Shown: piece after piece, positions 43,461 to 53,286 of the stretch
Layout of the letters: each line of letters begins with the position of its first letter
How positions within the stretch are numbered: position 1 is the first letter of the stretch
Assembly: GCF_964059115.1 (NCBI RefSeq)
Contig: NZ_OZ060408.1
Location: forward strand, 248,001 to 312,000
Length of the DNA: 64,000 nt
DNA from: Buchnera aphidicola (Pemphigus immunis)
GTDB lineage: Bacteria; Pseudomonadota; Gammaproteobacteria; Enterobacterales; Enterobacteriaceae
Direction: 5' to 3'
The notes under the pieces: generated by a model
The model's input: only the letters and a program-made list of their open reading frames with translations
The model's database searches: none
What the model was told of the DNA's origin: nothing
Position numbers and translations under genes: made by a program

Positions 43461-44255
43461 TTATATATTATTTATTTCTCTAATTTCTGATAGAATAACT
43501 CTCAAAAATTTAGAATTACCTGTTACCAATGATGTTGAATTAAAATAATTAAAACATTTTCCAGTTAATTCACTAATTATACCTCCTGATTCTCTAATTT
43601 GTAATTCTCCAGATATAATATTACGTGGTTTAAAGGAAAAATTACATACGCCATCTAATCTACCTGCTGCTAGATAAGCTAAATCTAGTACGCTAGAACC
43701 AGAAGATATGAAACGTATACTTTTTGAGAGTAATAATTCTATTATTTTAAAATAATTTTTTGTTTCATATTGTTCTTTCATTAAAAAATTAATTCCTATT
43801 TTGCTATTATTCAAAGAATTTATATTTGAACATCTCATTCGATAACCATTTAGTTGAGCTCCTTTTCCTCTAATAGCCGTAAAAAGTTCATTTTTTAGAG
43901 GATCATATATTACAGATATGACAGTTTTATTTTTAATAACAACGGATATTGAAAGACAAAAATGTGGAATTTTTTTTTCAAAATTATTGAGCCCATCTAA
44001 AGGATTAATAATCCATGTAACATAATTTTCTTTAAAATAATTGTTATATTTTGTAGTGCAAATGAAATGATTAGGATATGCTTTACTGATTATGTCTGTC
44101 ATTATTTTATGGACAGTTTGTATAATCTTACTAATTGTATTTTCTTTATAATTTTTTTTGCTTTCTATAAAATTTTTTTGAGTATCATATTTTTGAATTA
44201 TTATACTTCCACCTTTTCTAGCAGCACGTACTGCAATATTTAGCATAGGATACAT
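43461..44255 (-). CDS. suhB: SuhB, inositol monophosphatase-like protein with degraded metal site
   Basis: In E. coli SuhB is an inositol-1-monophosphatase that also works in the rRNA antitermination complex. The fold is retained: start MYPMLNIAVRAARKGG, YDPLKNELFTAIRGKGAQLNGYR, SSVLDLAYLAAGRLDGV and SGELQIRESGGI. Numbering matches E. coli at key sites: D84 is Asn, D212 is Asn, and the Glu at E. coli position 67 aligns with Thr68. Only D87 (PLDG) survives, so phosphatase activity is unlikely, and the preserved role is probably the non-catalytic one. The ATG at 44255 was chosen by homology; the open frame starts ten codons earlier. 264 residues (267 in E. coli). Confidence 0.9.
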   Translation of the reverse strand: MYPMLNIAVRAARKGGSIIIQKYDTQKNFIESKKNYKENTISKIIQTVHKIMTDIISKAYPNHFICTTKYNNYFKENYVTWIINPLDGLNNFEKKIPHFCLSISVVIKNKTVISVIYDPLKNELFTAIRGKGAQLNGYRMRCSNINSLNNSKIGINFLMKEQYETKNYFKIIELLLSKSIRFISSGSSVLDLAYLAAGRLDGVCNFSFKPRNIISGELQIRESGGIISELTGKCFNYFNSTSLVTGNSKFLRVILSEIREINNI

Positions 44256-44435
44256 TTTTTCTACTTTTTTAATAAAAAAAAACATAAATATGATAATAAC
44301 ATATTAAATGTTAATATTATCGAATAAATTTTTGCAACGTTTATATTTTAAGAAAAAATTAAATAATTGATATTTATTAATTCAATTTTTTATCAAAAAA
44401 TAAATTTTTCTTATGTAAAAGATAGGAAACATAAT

Positions 44436-45518
44436 ATGTACAATAATTTATATAAATTTGAGAACATTGATAATAAAATCAATTTATTAAATTTAGATTA
44501 TCAAAAAATGTGTAATTTTTTTCTTTCTATTGGAGAAAAAAAATTTTGTGCAGATCAGGTTATGAATTGGATTTATCGTGAATATTGTGATGATTTTGAT
44601 AAAATGACTAATATTAGTAAAATTTTGAGAAAAAAATTAAAAAATATATGCATTATTAAAGCTCCTCACTTTATAGAAGAACACTTATCTATTGATGGTA
44701 CCATAAAATGGAAAGTAGCAATAAATAATAATTTAATAGAAACAGTTTACATTCCTGAAAAAAATCGTTCCACATTATGTGTTTCTACTCAAATAGGATG
44801 TATTTTAGAATGTAAATTCTGTTCTACTGGACAAATTAAATTTAAAGGTAATTTAAAAGTTTCAGAAATAGTTGGTCAAATATGGAATGCTATCAAAAGA
44901 ATACGTTTTAATCAATCCAAAAAAAAACGTCCTATCACCAATATAGTTTTTATGGGAATGGGAGAACCTTTATTAAATTTGAAAAATGTAGTAAATTCGT
45001 TAAAAATTATATTAAATAATTTTGGTTTTAACATATCAAAAAATAAAGTTACCATATCTACTGCAGGTATAGTCCCGGCGTTAAATAAATTAAGTAATAT
45101 GATTGATGTCAATTTAGCTGTTTCTCTTCATGCTCCTAATGATTTAATTCGTAATCAAATAATGTCAATTAATAAAAAGTATAATATTCAAAATTTATTA
45201 CGTTCAGTTAATCGTTATTTAAGTGTATCTAAAGCAAATCGAGGAGGTGTTACCATAGAATATGTTATGTTAGATCATATTAATGATGAAATAATTCATG
45301 CTGAAGAATTAGCATTGCTTTTAAGAAAAATTCCTAGCAAAATTAATTTAATTCCTTGGAATATTTTTCCAAATTCTATTTATAAAAGTAGTCATCCTAA
45401 AAGAATAGAAAAATTTGCTTCAATCTTGACAAAAAAAGGATTTTTTACCATTATTAGAAAAAATAGAGGAACAGATATTAATGCAGCTTGTGGTCAGTTA
45501 ATTGGTAAAATTGTTTAA
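44436..45518 (+). CDS. rlmN: Dual-specificity 23S rRNA/tRNA adenine-C2 methyltransferase RlmN
   Basis: Radical-SAM enzyme making m2A2503 in 23S rRNA and m2A37 in some tRNAs. The SAM motif ECKFCSTGQ holds the CxxxCxxC cysteines, and the second catalytic pair is seen in CSTGQ and the C-terminal AACGQLIG. The open frame begins upstream at 44367, but the ATG at 44436 has AGGA 9 nt before it and gives a family-like start. 360 residues; about 20 residues shorter at the C-terminus than E. coli, just after the catalytic cysteine. Confidence 0.95.
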   Translation: MYNNLYKFENIDNKINLLNLDYQKMCNFFLSIGEKKFCADQVMNWIYREYCDDFDKMTNISKILRKKLKNICIIKAPHFIEEHLSIDGTIKWKVAINNNLIETVYIPEKNRSTLCVSTQIGCILECKFCSTGQIKFKGNLKVSEIVGQIWNAIKRIRFNQSKKKRPITNIVFMGMGEPLLNLKNVVNSLKIILNNFGFNISKNKVTISTAGIVPALNKLSNMIDVNLAVSLHAPNDLIRNQIMSINKKYNIQNLLRSVNRYLSVSKANRGGVTIEYVMLDHINDEIIHAEELALLLRKIPSKINLIPWNIFPNSIYKSSHPKRIEKFASILTKKGFFTIIRKNRGTDINAACGQLIGKIV

Positions 45519-46517
45519 AAAATAAATTTATAAATCAAAAAATAAAATAAATATTCAAATGAAAATATTAATTTAACCAAATTATATATATTAATTTATA
45601 TATGTAAAACAGTTTTATATAATGAATTAATAAAATTAATATTTATATCGAAAAAAATAATCAATAATAATTTATCTATTTTTTCGATTAATTATCAATT
45701 TTTAAATATTGGTATTGAATGAATAAAAAATGAACTTATTTTCTAAATTGGATCAGTATTAAAAATATTAGATATAAATTTTAAAAATTAAAATAAAAAA
45801 TTTTTAAAATTTAAAAAATAAAGATTTTTTGCGATTAACTAACATGAAACACAAGTGTTAAGATTTATATTAACTTTAAAATATAATAATAAAAAAATGA
45901 TTAATTATTTAATATTGATTAAAAAGTACATTTAATAGATAGTCAATATATAATATAGATATAAATCTACCAATTATATCAATTACTGTTTTATATTAGA
46001 TTAAATATTTTATTTTTTAATATTATTTTATTAATGTTTTTATAGATTTTTATCTAAAGAAATAGATTAATTTTTTTATGAATTTAATAAAAAAGTATTA
46101 ATTCTAGAATATTTTATCCTATTTTTTATTAACTTTTTTTGATATGTTATTTAATAACATTAATAAAGATATAAATTTAAAAAACATTTAAATAAGTAAA
46201 AAATTAAATAGTTTTTAAATTTATATCTATACAATAAATTGAATTATTTCATATGATTTACTGTTAAGTTTTAAGATAAAAATAGTTTTTATATATTGAT
46301 ATTATTAAAAATAAAATATTTGTAATGAAATTATATTTTAAATATTTAAAATATAATCTAAAATAATAAAAAATAGATATTAAAAAATTTAAATTAATAT
46401 ATAAATTTTTATGTTTATTTTTTTATTATTATATATGATATAATGTTCTATTTTAAAATTAATATTTTATTTTATAATCAATGCTTAATCATTTTAAAAA
46501 TTAAAGAGATATTTTTT
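45519..46517. other. Gene desert between rlmN and hisS
   Basis: About 1.0 kb of A/T-rich sequence without a usable frame. In E. coli rodZ and ispG lie between rlmN and hisS, and the gap is close to the length of ispG. I could not recognise any ispG fragment. A bulged stem (45647-45688) with AAAAAA/TTTTTT arms lies about 130 bp after rlmN. The hisS promoter should be here. Confidence 0.55.
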
Positions 46518-47786
46518 ATGAATATAAAAAATGAATCTATAAGAGGCATGCATGATTATTTGCCAAAAGAAATAATAATTTGGAATCATGTAGAAACTAT
46601 TCTTAAAAAAATTCTATTTAGTTACTGTTATAATGAAATTCGTTTACCTATCTTGGAATATGCTACATTATTTAAAAATACGATAGGTAATACAACAGAT
46701 ATTATTACCAAAGAAATGTATTCCTTTGAAGATCGTAATAAAAAAAAATTAATTTTGCGACCAGAAGGTACTATCGGTTGTGCTAGAGCAAACATTCAAC
46801 ATAAATTGTTAAATAATAACGAACAAAGATTATGGTATTTAGGTCCTATGTTCAGGTATGAACGTCCTCAAAAAGGAAGATATCGACAATTTTATCAAAT
46901 GGGTGTTGAAGCATTTGGTCTCAAAGGGCCTGATATAGAAGTAGAATTGATTTTACTAACATCCCGTTTTTGGAAAAATTTAGGTATAGATAAACATTTA
47001 ATTTTAGAAATTAATTCTATAGGTTCTATTGATATTAGAAATAAATATAAAAAGGATTTATTAAAATTTTTAAAAAAAAATGAATCACTATTGGATGATG
47101 ATTCTAAAAAACGTTTAGGTATAAATCCTCTTAGAATTTTAGATAGCAAAAATCCATCTATACAAATTTTATTAAAAAATGGACCTAAATTACATCATTA
47201 TCTTGATAAAAATTCTTCTATTTTTTTTAAAAAATTATGTTATTTTATGTCTGATATTGGAATTCCTTATACTATCAATAATAATTTGATTCGAGGATTA
47301 GATTATTATAACGATATTGTGTTTGAATGGAAAACAAATAAATTAGGTTCACAAAATACCGTTTGTGCTGGAGGTCGATACGATAAATTAATTGAAAAAT
47401 TAGGAGGTCCAAAAGTACCTGCTGTTGGTTTTGCCATAGGAATGGATCGCTTAATTTTATTAATAAAAGAAGTTTCATCTTTAATTTTACCTTTTTTTAT
47501 AGATGTCTATATTCTTATTTTTGATGATTCTTTTAAATTAGAAGCGATAAAATTGAGTGAATTGATAAGAAATAAATTACCTGAATTAAAAGTAATGACT
47601 AATTTTTATGGAGTTAATGTGACTAAACAATTTCGTTTGGCTAATAAACATAATTCTCGAGTAGCGTTATTATTAGGTCCTAAAGAACAAGAAAAAAAAT
47701 CTATATTAATGAAAGATTTAACTAATAAAACACAAAAAATAGTATTAAAAACTGAATTAATTAATGAACTTTCTTTTTTATTATAA
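46518..47786 (+). CDS. hisS: Histidine--tRNA ligase
   Basis: Class II synthetase charging tRNA-His. 422 residues (424 in E. coli). Start NESIRGMHDYLPKE, motif 2 area LRPEGTIGCARA and RYERPQKGRYRQF, HisRS-specific LVRGLDYYN-like LIRGLDYYNDIVFEW, and motif 3 CAGGRYDKL with GFAIGMDRL. The frame is open 25 codons further upstream, but that segment has no family similarity; AAGAGA precedes the ATG at 46518. Confidence 0.97.
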   Translation: MNIKNESIRGMHDYLPKEIIIWNHVETILKKILFSYCYNEIRLPILEYATLFKNTIGNTTDIITKEMYSFEDRNKKKLILRPEGTIGCARANIQHKLLNNNEQRLWYLGPMFRYERPQKGRYRQFYQMGVEAFGLKGPDIEVELILLTSRFWKNLGIDKHLILEINSIGSIDIRNKYKKDLLKFLKKNESLLDDDSKKRLGINPLRILDSKNPSIQILLKNGPKLHHYLDKNSSIFFKKLCYFMSDIGIPYTINNNLIRGLDYYNDIVFEWKTNKLGSQNTVCAGGRYDKLIEKLGGPKVPAVGFAIGMDRLILLIKEVSSLILPFFIDVYILIFDDSFKLEAIKLSELIRNKLPELKVMTNFYGVNVTKQFRLANKHNSRVALLLGPKEQEKKSILMKDLTNKTQKIVLKTELINELSFLL

Positions 47787-47819
47787 AATATAACTTATAC
47801 TTATATATTAAATTTATTT

Positions 47820-47847
47820 AAATATTTTAATTAAAAATTAAATATTT
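47820..47847 (+). terminator. Hairpin downstream of hisS
   Basis: A/T stem of 12 pairs with one bulged T (47820-47832 with 47836-47847), 33 bp after the hisS stop. There is no T tract after it, so a weak candidate. Confidence 0.25.
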
Positions 47848-48048
47848 ACATTATTAATGTAATATACAACTTAAATTGATTTTTTTCAAAAATATATTGT
47901 ATATATATTTTATAAAATAAAAATATACGTTCTCAATTCCATAATTTTTCAATTTTATTTTTACATAGTAACATTATTAAAAATTTTCTATTATATACAA
48001 TTAATATTGTTATTTAAAATAATATAATTTTTAAAAACAGGATAATTA

Positions 48049-49302
48049 ATGTTAAAAAATAACATGACAATTGCGGAGTATGATCCAGATATTTGGACAT
48101 TTATAGAAAAAGAAAAACATCGTCAAGAAAATCATATTGAATTAATAGCTTCAGAAAATTATGTTAGTTCATATGTGATGCTTGCACAAGGTTCACAACT
48201 CACAAATAAATATGCTGAAGGGTATCCTGGAAAAAGATATTATGGAGGATGCCATAATGTTGATTTAATAGAAAAATTAGCCATAGAAAGAGCAAAAATA
48301 TTATTTAATGCTGATTATGCCAATGTACAACCTCATTCTGGATCTCAAGCTAATTTCGCAGTATATAACGCTTTGTTAAAACCTGGAGATTTAATTTTAG
48401 GAATGGCATTATCTCATGGAGGTCATTTAACTCACGGTTCTTCTGTAAATTTTTCTGGAAAATTATATAATTCAATTTCATACGGTATCGATGAAAATGG
48501 TGAAATTGATTATTTACAATTAGAAAAATTAGCAAAAAAAAATAATCCTAAAATTATTATCGGTGGATTTTCAGCATATTCTGGATTATGTAATTGGGAG
48601 AGAATGCGTTATATTGCAGATAGTATTAATGCTTATTTACTTGTTGATATGGCTCATATTGCTGGTTTAGTTGCTACAGGATTATATCCTGATCCATTGG
48701 ATCATGCGCATGTTGTAACATCAACAACACATAAAACTTTAGCAGGTCCTAGAGGTGGTTTAATATTAGTTAAAAATGGCACTATGGATTTATATCGGAA
48801 AATAGATTCTTCGGTATTTCCAGGTATTCAAGGAGGCCCTTTAATGCATGTAATTGCGGCTAAAGCAATAGCATTTAAAGAAGCAATGGAACCATCTTTT
48901 AAAAAATATCAAATTCAAGTCTTAAAAAATTCACAATGTATGGTTAATACGTTTATTAAATATAGTTATAAAATAATATCTAATAATACTTATAATCATC
49001 TTTTTTTAATTGATTTAACTGATAAAAATATTACAGGAAAAGAAGCAGAATTAGCTTTAGGTTCTGCTAATATTACTGTAAACAAGAATAGTATACCGAA
49101 TGATCAAAAAAGTCCTTTAATTACTTCAGGTATAAGAATAGGAACACCATCTATTACTCGCCGTGGTTTAAAAGAAAAAGAAGCAGAAAATTTATCTTAT
49201 TTAATTATAAAGATATTAAATAACATTAAAAACAAAAATAAAATAAAAAAAATTAAAGATCATATTTTAAATATATGTAAAAAATATCCAGTATATTTAT
49301 AA
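48049..49302 (+). CDS. glyA: Serine hydroxymethyltransferase
   Basis: PLP enzyme interconverting serine and glycine and feeding one-carbon units to folate. The 417 residues equal the E. coli length. [10 protein letters not shown] near residue 30, [13 protein letters not shown], and the PLP lysine in [13 protein letters not shown] (about 229). Ends in the typical KYPVYL. AGGATAATTA precedes the ATG. A hairpin follows directly. Confidence 0.98.
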   Translation: MLKNNMTIAEYDPDIWTFIEKEKHRQENHIELIASENYVSSYVMLAQGSQLTNKYAEGYPGKRYYGGCHNVDLIEKLAIERAKILFNADYANVQPHSGSQANFAVYNALLKPGDLILGMALSHGGHLTHGSSVNFSGKLYNSISYGIDENGEIDYLQLEKLAKKNNPKIIIGGFSAYSGLCNWERMRYIADSINAYLLVDMAHIAGLVATGLYPDPLDHAHVVTSTTHKTLAGPRGGLILVKNGTMDLYRKIDSSVFPGIQGGPLMHVIAAKAIAFKEAMEPSFKKYQIQVLKNSQCMVNTFIKYSYKIISNNTYNHLFLIDLTDKNITGKEAELALGSANITVNKNSIPNDQKSPLITSGIRIGTPSITRRGLKEKEAENLSYLIIKILNNIKNKNKIKKIKDHILNICKKYPVYL

Positions 49303-49307
49303 ATTTT

Positions 49308-49335
49308 GTATACACCATCTTGTAGATGGTGATAC
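49308..49335. terminator. Hairpin between convergent glyA and bioD
   Basis: Stem of 11 pairs with one bulged A: GTATACACCATC (49308-49319) pairs with GATGGTGATAC (49325-49335), loop TTGTA. It begins 5 nt after the glyA stop and is among the most GC-containing hairpins between genes here. No T run follows, but the position favours a terminator. Confidence 0.55.
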
Positions 49336-49400
49336 TAAATTAATATAACATTTAACCTTAAAAAAATTAATAATTATTTTAATTATATTATTTTAAAATG

Positions 49401-50075
49401 TTATTTAGGTAATATAAGTGGAACTTCACAAGTATAAATTTTTTTCATATCTTGGAAATATGGAATTTCTCCTAAAAATGGAGCTTTTAAATATTTTTTT
49501 AAAGTTAAAATGTTTTCTTTATGAAATTTTTCTATTGGTTTAATATTATTGGCTATCCATCCAGAAAAATTTAGATTATATTTTAAAATAGCATGACTTG
49601 TTAAAATAGCATGATTAATACAACCTAATTTGATAGCTACTACCAAAATAACTGGCAAATTTTCTTGAAATACCCAATCAGCATAAGTAATATGATGAGA
49701 TAATGGAGTATACCAACCACCAGCACCTTCTATTAATATCCAGTTGGATTTTTTCTTTAATTCAGATAATCCCAAAGATAATTTTTCAAAGCTAATTTTT
49801 ATATTATGTTTAATACTTAAAATATGGGGAGCTGCTTTTTCATAAAAACAAAATGGATTAATTTCTTCATATTTAAGTTTAATACTACTTAATTTTTGAA
49901 ATATTAAAGCATCATTATTTTTAAAATTTTTATATTTTTTTTTTATACCAGAAGCCACTGGTTTATAACCAGCTGTTCGATATCCTAATTTTTTAGCATT
50001 TCTTAACAATAGACTACTTACAACAGTTTTCCCTATATTGGTATCTGTTCCAGTAATAAACCAACAGTTATTCAT
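49401..50075 (-). CDS. bioD: Dethiobiotin synthetase
   Basis: ATP-dependent ring closure of 7,8-diaminononanoate to dethiobiotin. 224 residues (225 in E. coli). The P-loop GTDTNIGKTVV is near residues 8-18, KPVASG near 37, and EGAGGWYTPL near 115. It is separated from bioB by 763 bp that contain a long inverted repeat; bioF and bioC, which lie between them in E. coli, are absent. Confidence 0.96.
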   Translation of the reverse strand: MNNCWFITGTDTNIGKTVVSSLLLRNAKKLGYRTAGYKPVASGIKKKYKNFKNNDALIFQKLSSIKLKYEEINPFCFYEKAAPHILSIKHNIKISFEKLSLGLSELKKKSNWILIEGAGGWYTPLSHHITYADWVFQENLPVILVVAIKLGCINHAILTSHAILKYNLNFSGWIANNIKPIEKFHKENILTLKKYLKAPFLGEIPYFQDMKKIYTCEVPLILPK

Positions 50076-50838
50076 TTTTAAATAACTCCTAAAATAATTT
50101 ATTTTTCCATAGAAGTTTGTTCTATAAAATAAATATAAATAATAATTAATATTTTTATTGATAGATTAATAATTCTATTATGAGATTAATTTTATTAATT
50201 TTTATAAATAAAATTTTATTTTTAATATAAAATTAATGATTGATTTATTGTAATTTTAATTATTGTTTTTATATTTGATATATATATAATTTTTATAATT
50301 ATTTTTAATTTAAAATATTATTAATATTTTTAGTAATTTGATATGTGATTATCAATCAAATTTATATTTTATAGTATTAAAACAGAATTGTTTGTGATTA
50401 AAAATATATTGTTAATATTACGTAATTAATTTTAATTAAATAAATTTAACAGATAGAGAATAATTTTTAGTAAAAATTATTCTCTATCATTATCTATTTC
50501 ATTTAAGCATAAAAATAGATATTTAATACCTAATTATTTTTTCAAATATTCATAAAATTACATTTTAATATATATATTTGTTTTTAGTATTAATTTTATT
50601 TATTAATGATCAAATAAAAGTTTTAGTTTTTTAAATATAATAAATTTATTTAAAAATTATTTACTCACAAATTTATATCTTTATTTAAAAGATAAAAAAT
50701 ACACATTTTTTATAAAAAAATTATTTATTTACATTTAAAATAGCAATTTTTTTATATTTCATTTTTTATTTATTTAATCAAGTTATTATCAAAATAATTT
50801 TGATATGAAATTTAGTATTATTTTATATTTTTACAAAT
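50076..50838. other. Gene desert between bioD and bioB
   Basis: About 760 bp of A/T-rich sequence where E. coli has bioF and bioC. There is no usable frame and no recognisable fragment of either gene. It contains the perfect inverted repeat at 50452-50488. The bioD promoter may lie within it. Confidence 0.55.
50452..50488. repeat. Perfect 17-bp inverted repeat with 3-nt loop
   Basis: GATAGAGAATAATTTTT (50452-50468) and its exact complement AAAAATTATTCTCTATC (50472-50488) around AGT. On the minus strand it lies about 350 bp after bioB and 375 bp before bioD. It could be a terminator after bioB or an RNA processing or stability hairpin. It has no T tract outside the stem, though the arm itself contains five T. 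Confidence 0.75.
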
Positions 50839-51903
50839 TTATTCTTTAACTATATTATCTCTTTTTATTTCTGTCAGAGCTGCGTTATAATACATTTTAT
50901 GACTTAATTTTGATAGTTGATCATATAATGACATTGATCTTTCATTATTTCCAGAATTTATATGTTTTTTTTGTATATTTAATCCTAATTTGTTAAATAG
51001 ATTTATATCTTTAGTTTCTTCTGGATTAGGAGTAGTAAGTAATTTACAACCATAAAAAATTGAATTAGCACCAGCCATAAAACACATTGCTTGTGTTTGT
51101 TCATTCATTTTTTCACGTCCAGCAGAAAGTCGTATATATGAACGTGGCATCATTATACGTGCAATCGATATTATTCGTATAAATTCAAAAGCATCGATTT
51201 CTATATTATTTTCGAGAGGAGTTCCTTTTATTTTAACCAACATATTAATAGGTACACTCTCAGGAGGAATTGGTAAATTAGCTAACTTTAATAATAATTC
51301 CATTCTATCTTGTATTGTTTCTCCAAGGCCTATAATACCTCCCGAACATATTTTCATTCCAGATTTTCTGACTGTTTCTAAAGTATCAATACGTTCTTTA
51401 TAAGTACGAGTAGTGATAATTTTGCTATAAAATTTTTCAGAAGTATCTAAATTATGATTATAAAAATCTAATCCTGCATCAGCTAATTTTTTTGCTTGTT
51501 GTTCAGTTAATGAACCTAGTGTCATACAAGTTTCTAAACCTAAATTTTTTACTTTTTTTATTATTTTTTCTAAATAAGGTATATCTCGATTGTGCGGATT
51601 TTTCCAAGCAGCTCCCATACAAAAACGAGTTGATCCTGCTTTTTTTGCTTGATGAGCAGCCTTTAATATTTTTTCTATTGTCAATAATTTTTCAGTTTTC
51701 GTACTGGTTTTATATCGAGCACTTTGAGGACAATATTTACAGTCTTCTGGACAAGCTCCTGTTTTAATTGAAAGTAAAGTGCTAACTTGTATTTTATTAG
51801 GATCAAAATATTTTCTATGAATCTTTTGAGCTTCAAATATCAATTCTAAAAGAGGTTTTTCAAACAATAATTTTATATCTTTAAGAAACCACATTTTTTT
51901 CAT
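50839..51903 (-). CDS. bioB: Biotin synthase
   Basis: Radical-SAM enzyme inserting sulfur into dethiobiotin. 354 residues (346 in E. coli). The radical-SAM motif [14 protein letters not shown] is near residue 53, MGAAWKNPH near 100, YNHNLDTS near 152, and the arginine of the [2Fe-2S] site in [14 protein letters not shown] lies 4 nt before the ATG. It is divergent from bioA over an 82-bp gap; I could not recognise the BirA operator palindrome found at the E. coli bio divergence. Confidence 0.97.
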   Translation of the reverse strand: MKKMWFLKDIKLLFEKPLLELIFEAQKIHRKYFDPNKIQVSTLLSIKTGACPEDCKYCPQSARYKTSTKTEKLLTIEKILKAAHQAKKAGSTRFCMGAAWKNPHNRDIPYLEKIIKKVKNLGLETCMTLGSLTEQQAKKLADAGLDFYNHNLDTSEKFYSKIITTRTYKERIDTLETVRKSGMKICSGGIIGLGETIQDRMELLLKLANLPIPPESVPINMLVKIKGTPLENNIEIDAFEFIRIISIARIMMPRSYIRLSAGREKMNEQTQAMCFMAGANSIFYGCKLLTTPNPEETKDINLFNKLGLNIQKKHINSGNNERSMSLYDQLSKLSHKMYYNAALTEIKRDNIVKE

Positions 51904-51985
51904 ATATTCTCCAAAAGTTAGATGGTCTTATGCTTATAAAAGTTTATAATATAAAAAAACATTTTATATAAAACATATACAAATT

Positions 51986-53275
51986 ATGAATAAATCTGAT
52001 TTATATTTTGATTTGAAACATATTTGGCATCCTTATAGTTCTATGAATAATCCGATACCTTGTTATCCCATTATATCAGCTAAAGGAGTCTATCTAAAGT
52101 TAAATAATGGAAAAACAATAATAGATGGAATGTCTTCTTGGTGGTCTGCTATACATGGATATAATAATCCTAGATTAAATAAATCATTAAAAAACCAAAT
52201 TAAAAATATGTCTCATGTGATGTTTGGTGGTATTACACATCCTGCAGCTATTTTATTATGTCGAAAATTAATTGAAATTACACCAAAAAAATTAGAATGT
52301 ATTTTTTTATGTGATTCAGGTTCTGTAGCTATCGAAGTTGCAATGAAAATGTCGTTACAATATTGGCAAGCATTAGGCGAAAAAAGGTGTACATTTTTAA
52401 CAATTCGAAATGGATATCATGGTGATACTTTTTTCGCTATGTCTGTTTCTGATCCTACTAATTCCATTCATAGTTTATATAATTATTTATTGCCATCACA
52501 TTTATTTGCGAATGCGCCTAAATGTAATTTTGGAGAAGTTTGGGATGAAAAAGATATATATTCTTTCAGCAAATTAATTGAGAAAAATAGAAAAAATATT
52601 GCAGCTGTAATTATGGAACCAATAGTGCAAGGAGCTGGTGGTATGAAATTTTACCATCCTAAATATTTAAAAAAAGTTAGATATTTATGTAATTATTATA
52701 AAATTCCATTAATTATAGATGAAATTGCCACAGGATTTGGACGTACAGGAAAATTGTTTGCTTATAAACATGCTGATATTGTTCCTGATATTCTGTGTAT
52801 AGGAAAAGCTCTTACTGGTGGTATGATCAGTTTATCAGCTACTATTACAACAAAAAAAATAGCACATATTATCAGTAATAGTAAAGCTAATTGCTTTATG
52901 CATGGTCCTACTTTTATGGGTAATCCTTTAGCATGCGCAGTTGCTAGTGAAAATATTGCAATATTACAAGAAAAAAAATGGAAAAATCAAGTATTAAAAA
53001 TTGAATCAATATTAAAAATTAATTTATTACCGTTACAAAAACATCCCAAAGTATTAGATGTTCGTGTATTAGGTGCAATTGGTGTTGTTGAATGTTTTTA
53101 TAAAATTAATATAAAAAAAATTCAATTTTTCTTTATTCAAAATGGAGTCTGGATAAGACCATTCAATAAATTGATATATTTGATACCTCCTTATATAATA
53201 GATAGTCTTTCACTTAAACAACTTATTGATACTATTTCAAAAGCATTGGATAATGATCAATTTTTCATTTATTAA
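51986..53275 (+). CDS. bioA: Adenosylmethionine--8-amino-7-oxononanoate aminotransferase
   Basis: PLP enzyme converting KAPA to 7,8-diaminononanoate with S-adenosylmethionine as amino donor. The 429 residues equal the E. coli length. Start DLKHIWHPYSSM, SSWWSAIHGYNNP near residue 50, GYHGDTFFAMSVSDP near 144, Asp in IIDEIATGFGRTG (about 245) and PLP Lys in CIGKALTGG (about 274). It converges on pgl with only 11 bp between stop codons. Confidence 0.97.
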   Translation: MNKSDLYFDLKHIWHPYSSMNNPIPCYPIISAKGVYLKLNNGKTIIDGMSSWWSAIHGYNNPRLNKSLKNQIKNMSHVMFGGITHPAAILLCRKLIEITPKKLECIFLCDSGSVAIEVAMKMSLQYWQALGEKRCTFLTIRNGYHGDTFFAMSVSDPTNSIHSLYNYLLPSHLFANAPKCNFGEVWDEKDIYSFSKLIEKNRKNIAAVIMEPIVQGAGGMKFYHPKYLKKVRYLCNYYKIPLIIDEIATGFGRTGKLFAYKHADIVPDILCIGKALTGGMISLSATITTKKIAHIISNSKANCFMHGPTFMGNPLACAVASENIAILQEKKWKNQVLKIESILKINLLPLQKHPKVLDVRVLGAIGVVECFYKINIKKIQFFFIQNGVWIRPFNKLIYLIPPYIIDSLSLKQLIDTISKALDNDQFFIY

Positions 53276-53286
53276 ATATTTATATT

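Noticed and set aside
46443-46517. 25-codon N-terminal extension of hisS
   Set aside because: The extension is hydrophobic and random in appearance. HisRS normally begins just before the IRGMHDYLP block, which fits the ATG at 46518.
45519-46517. Possible ispG remnant
   Set aside because: Only inferred from gene order. No stretch could be matched to an IspG motif by eye, so no pseudogene is annotated.
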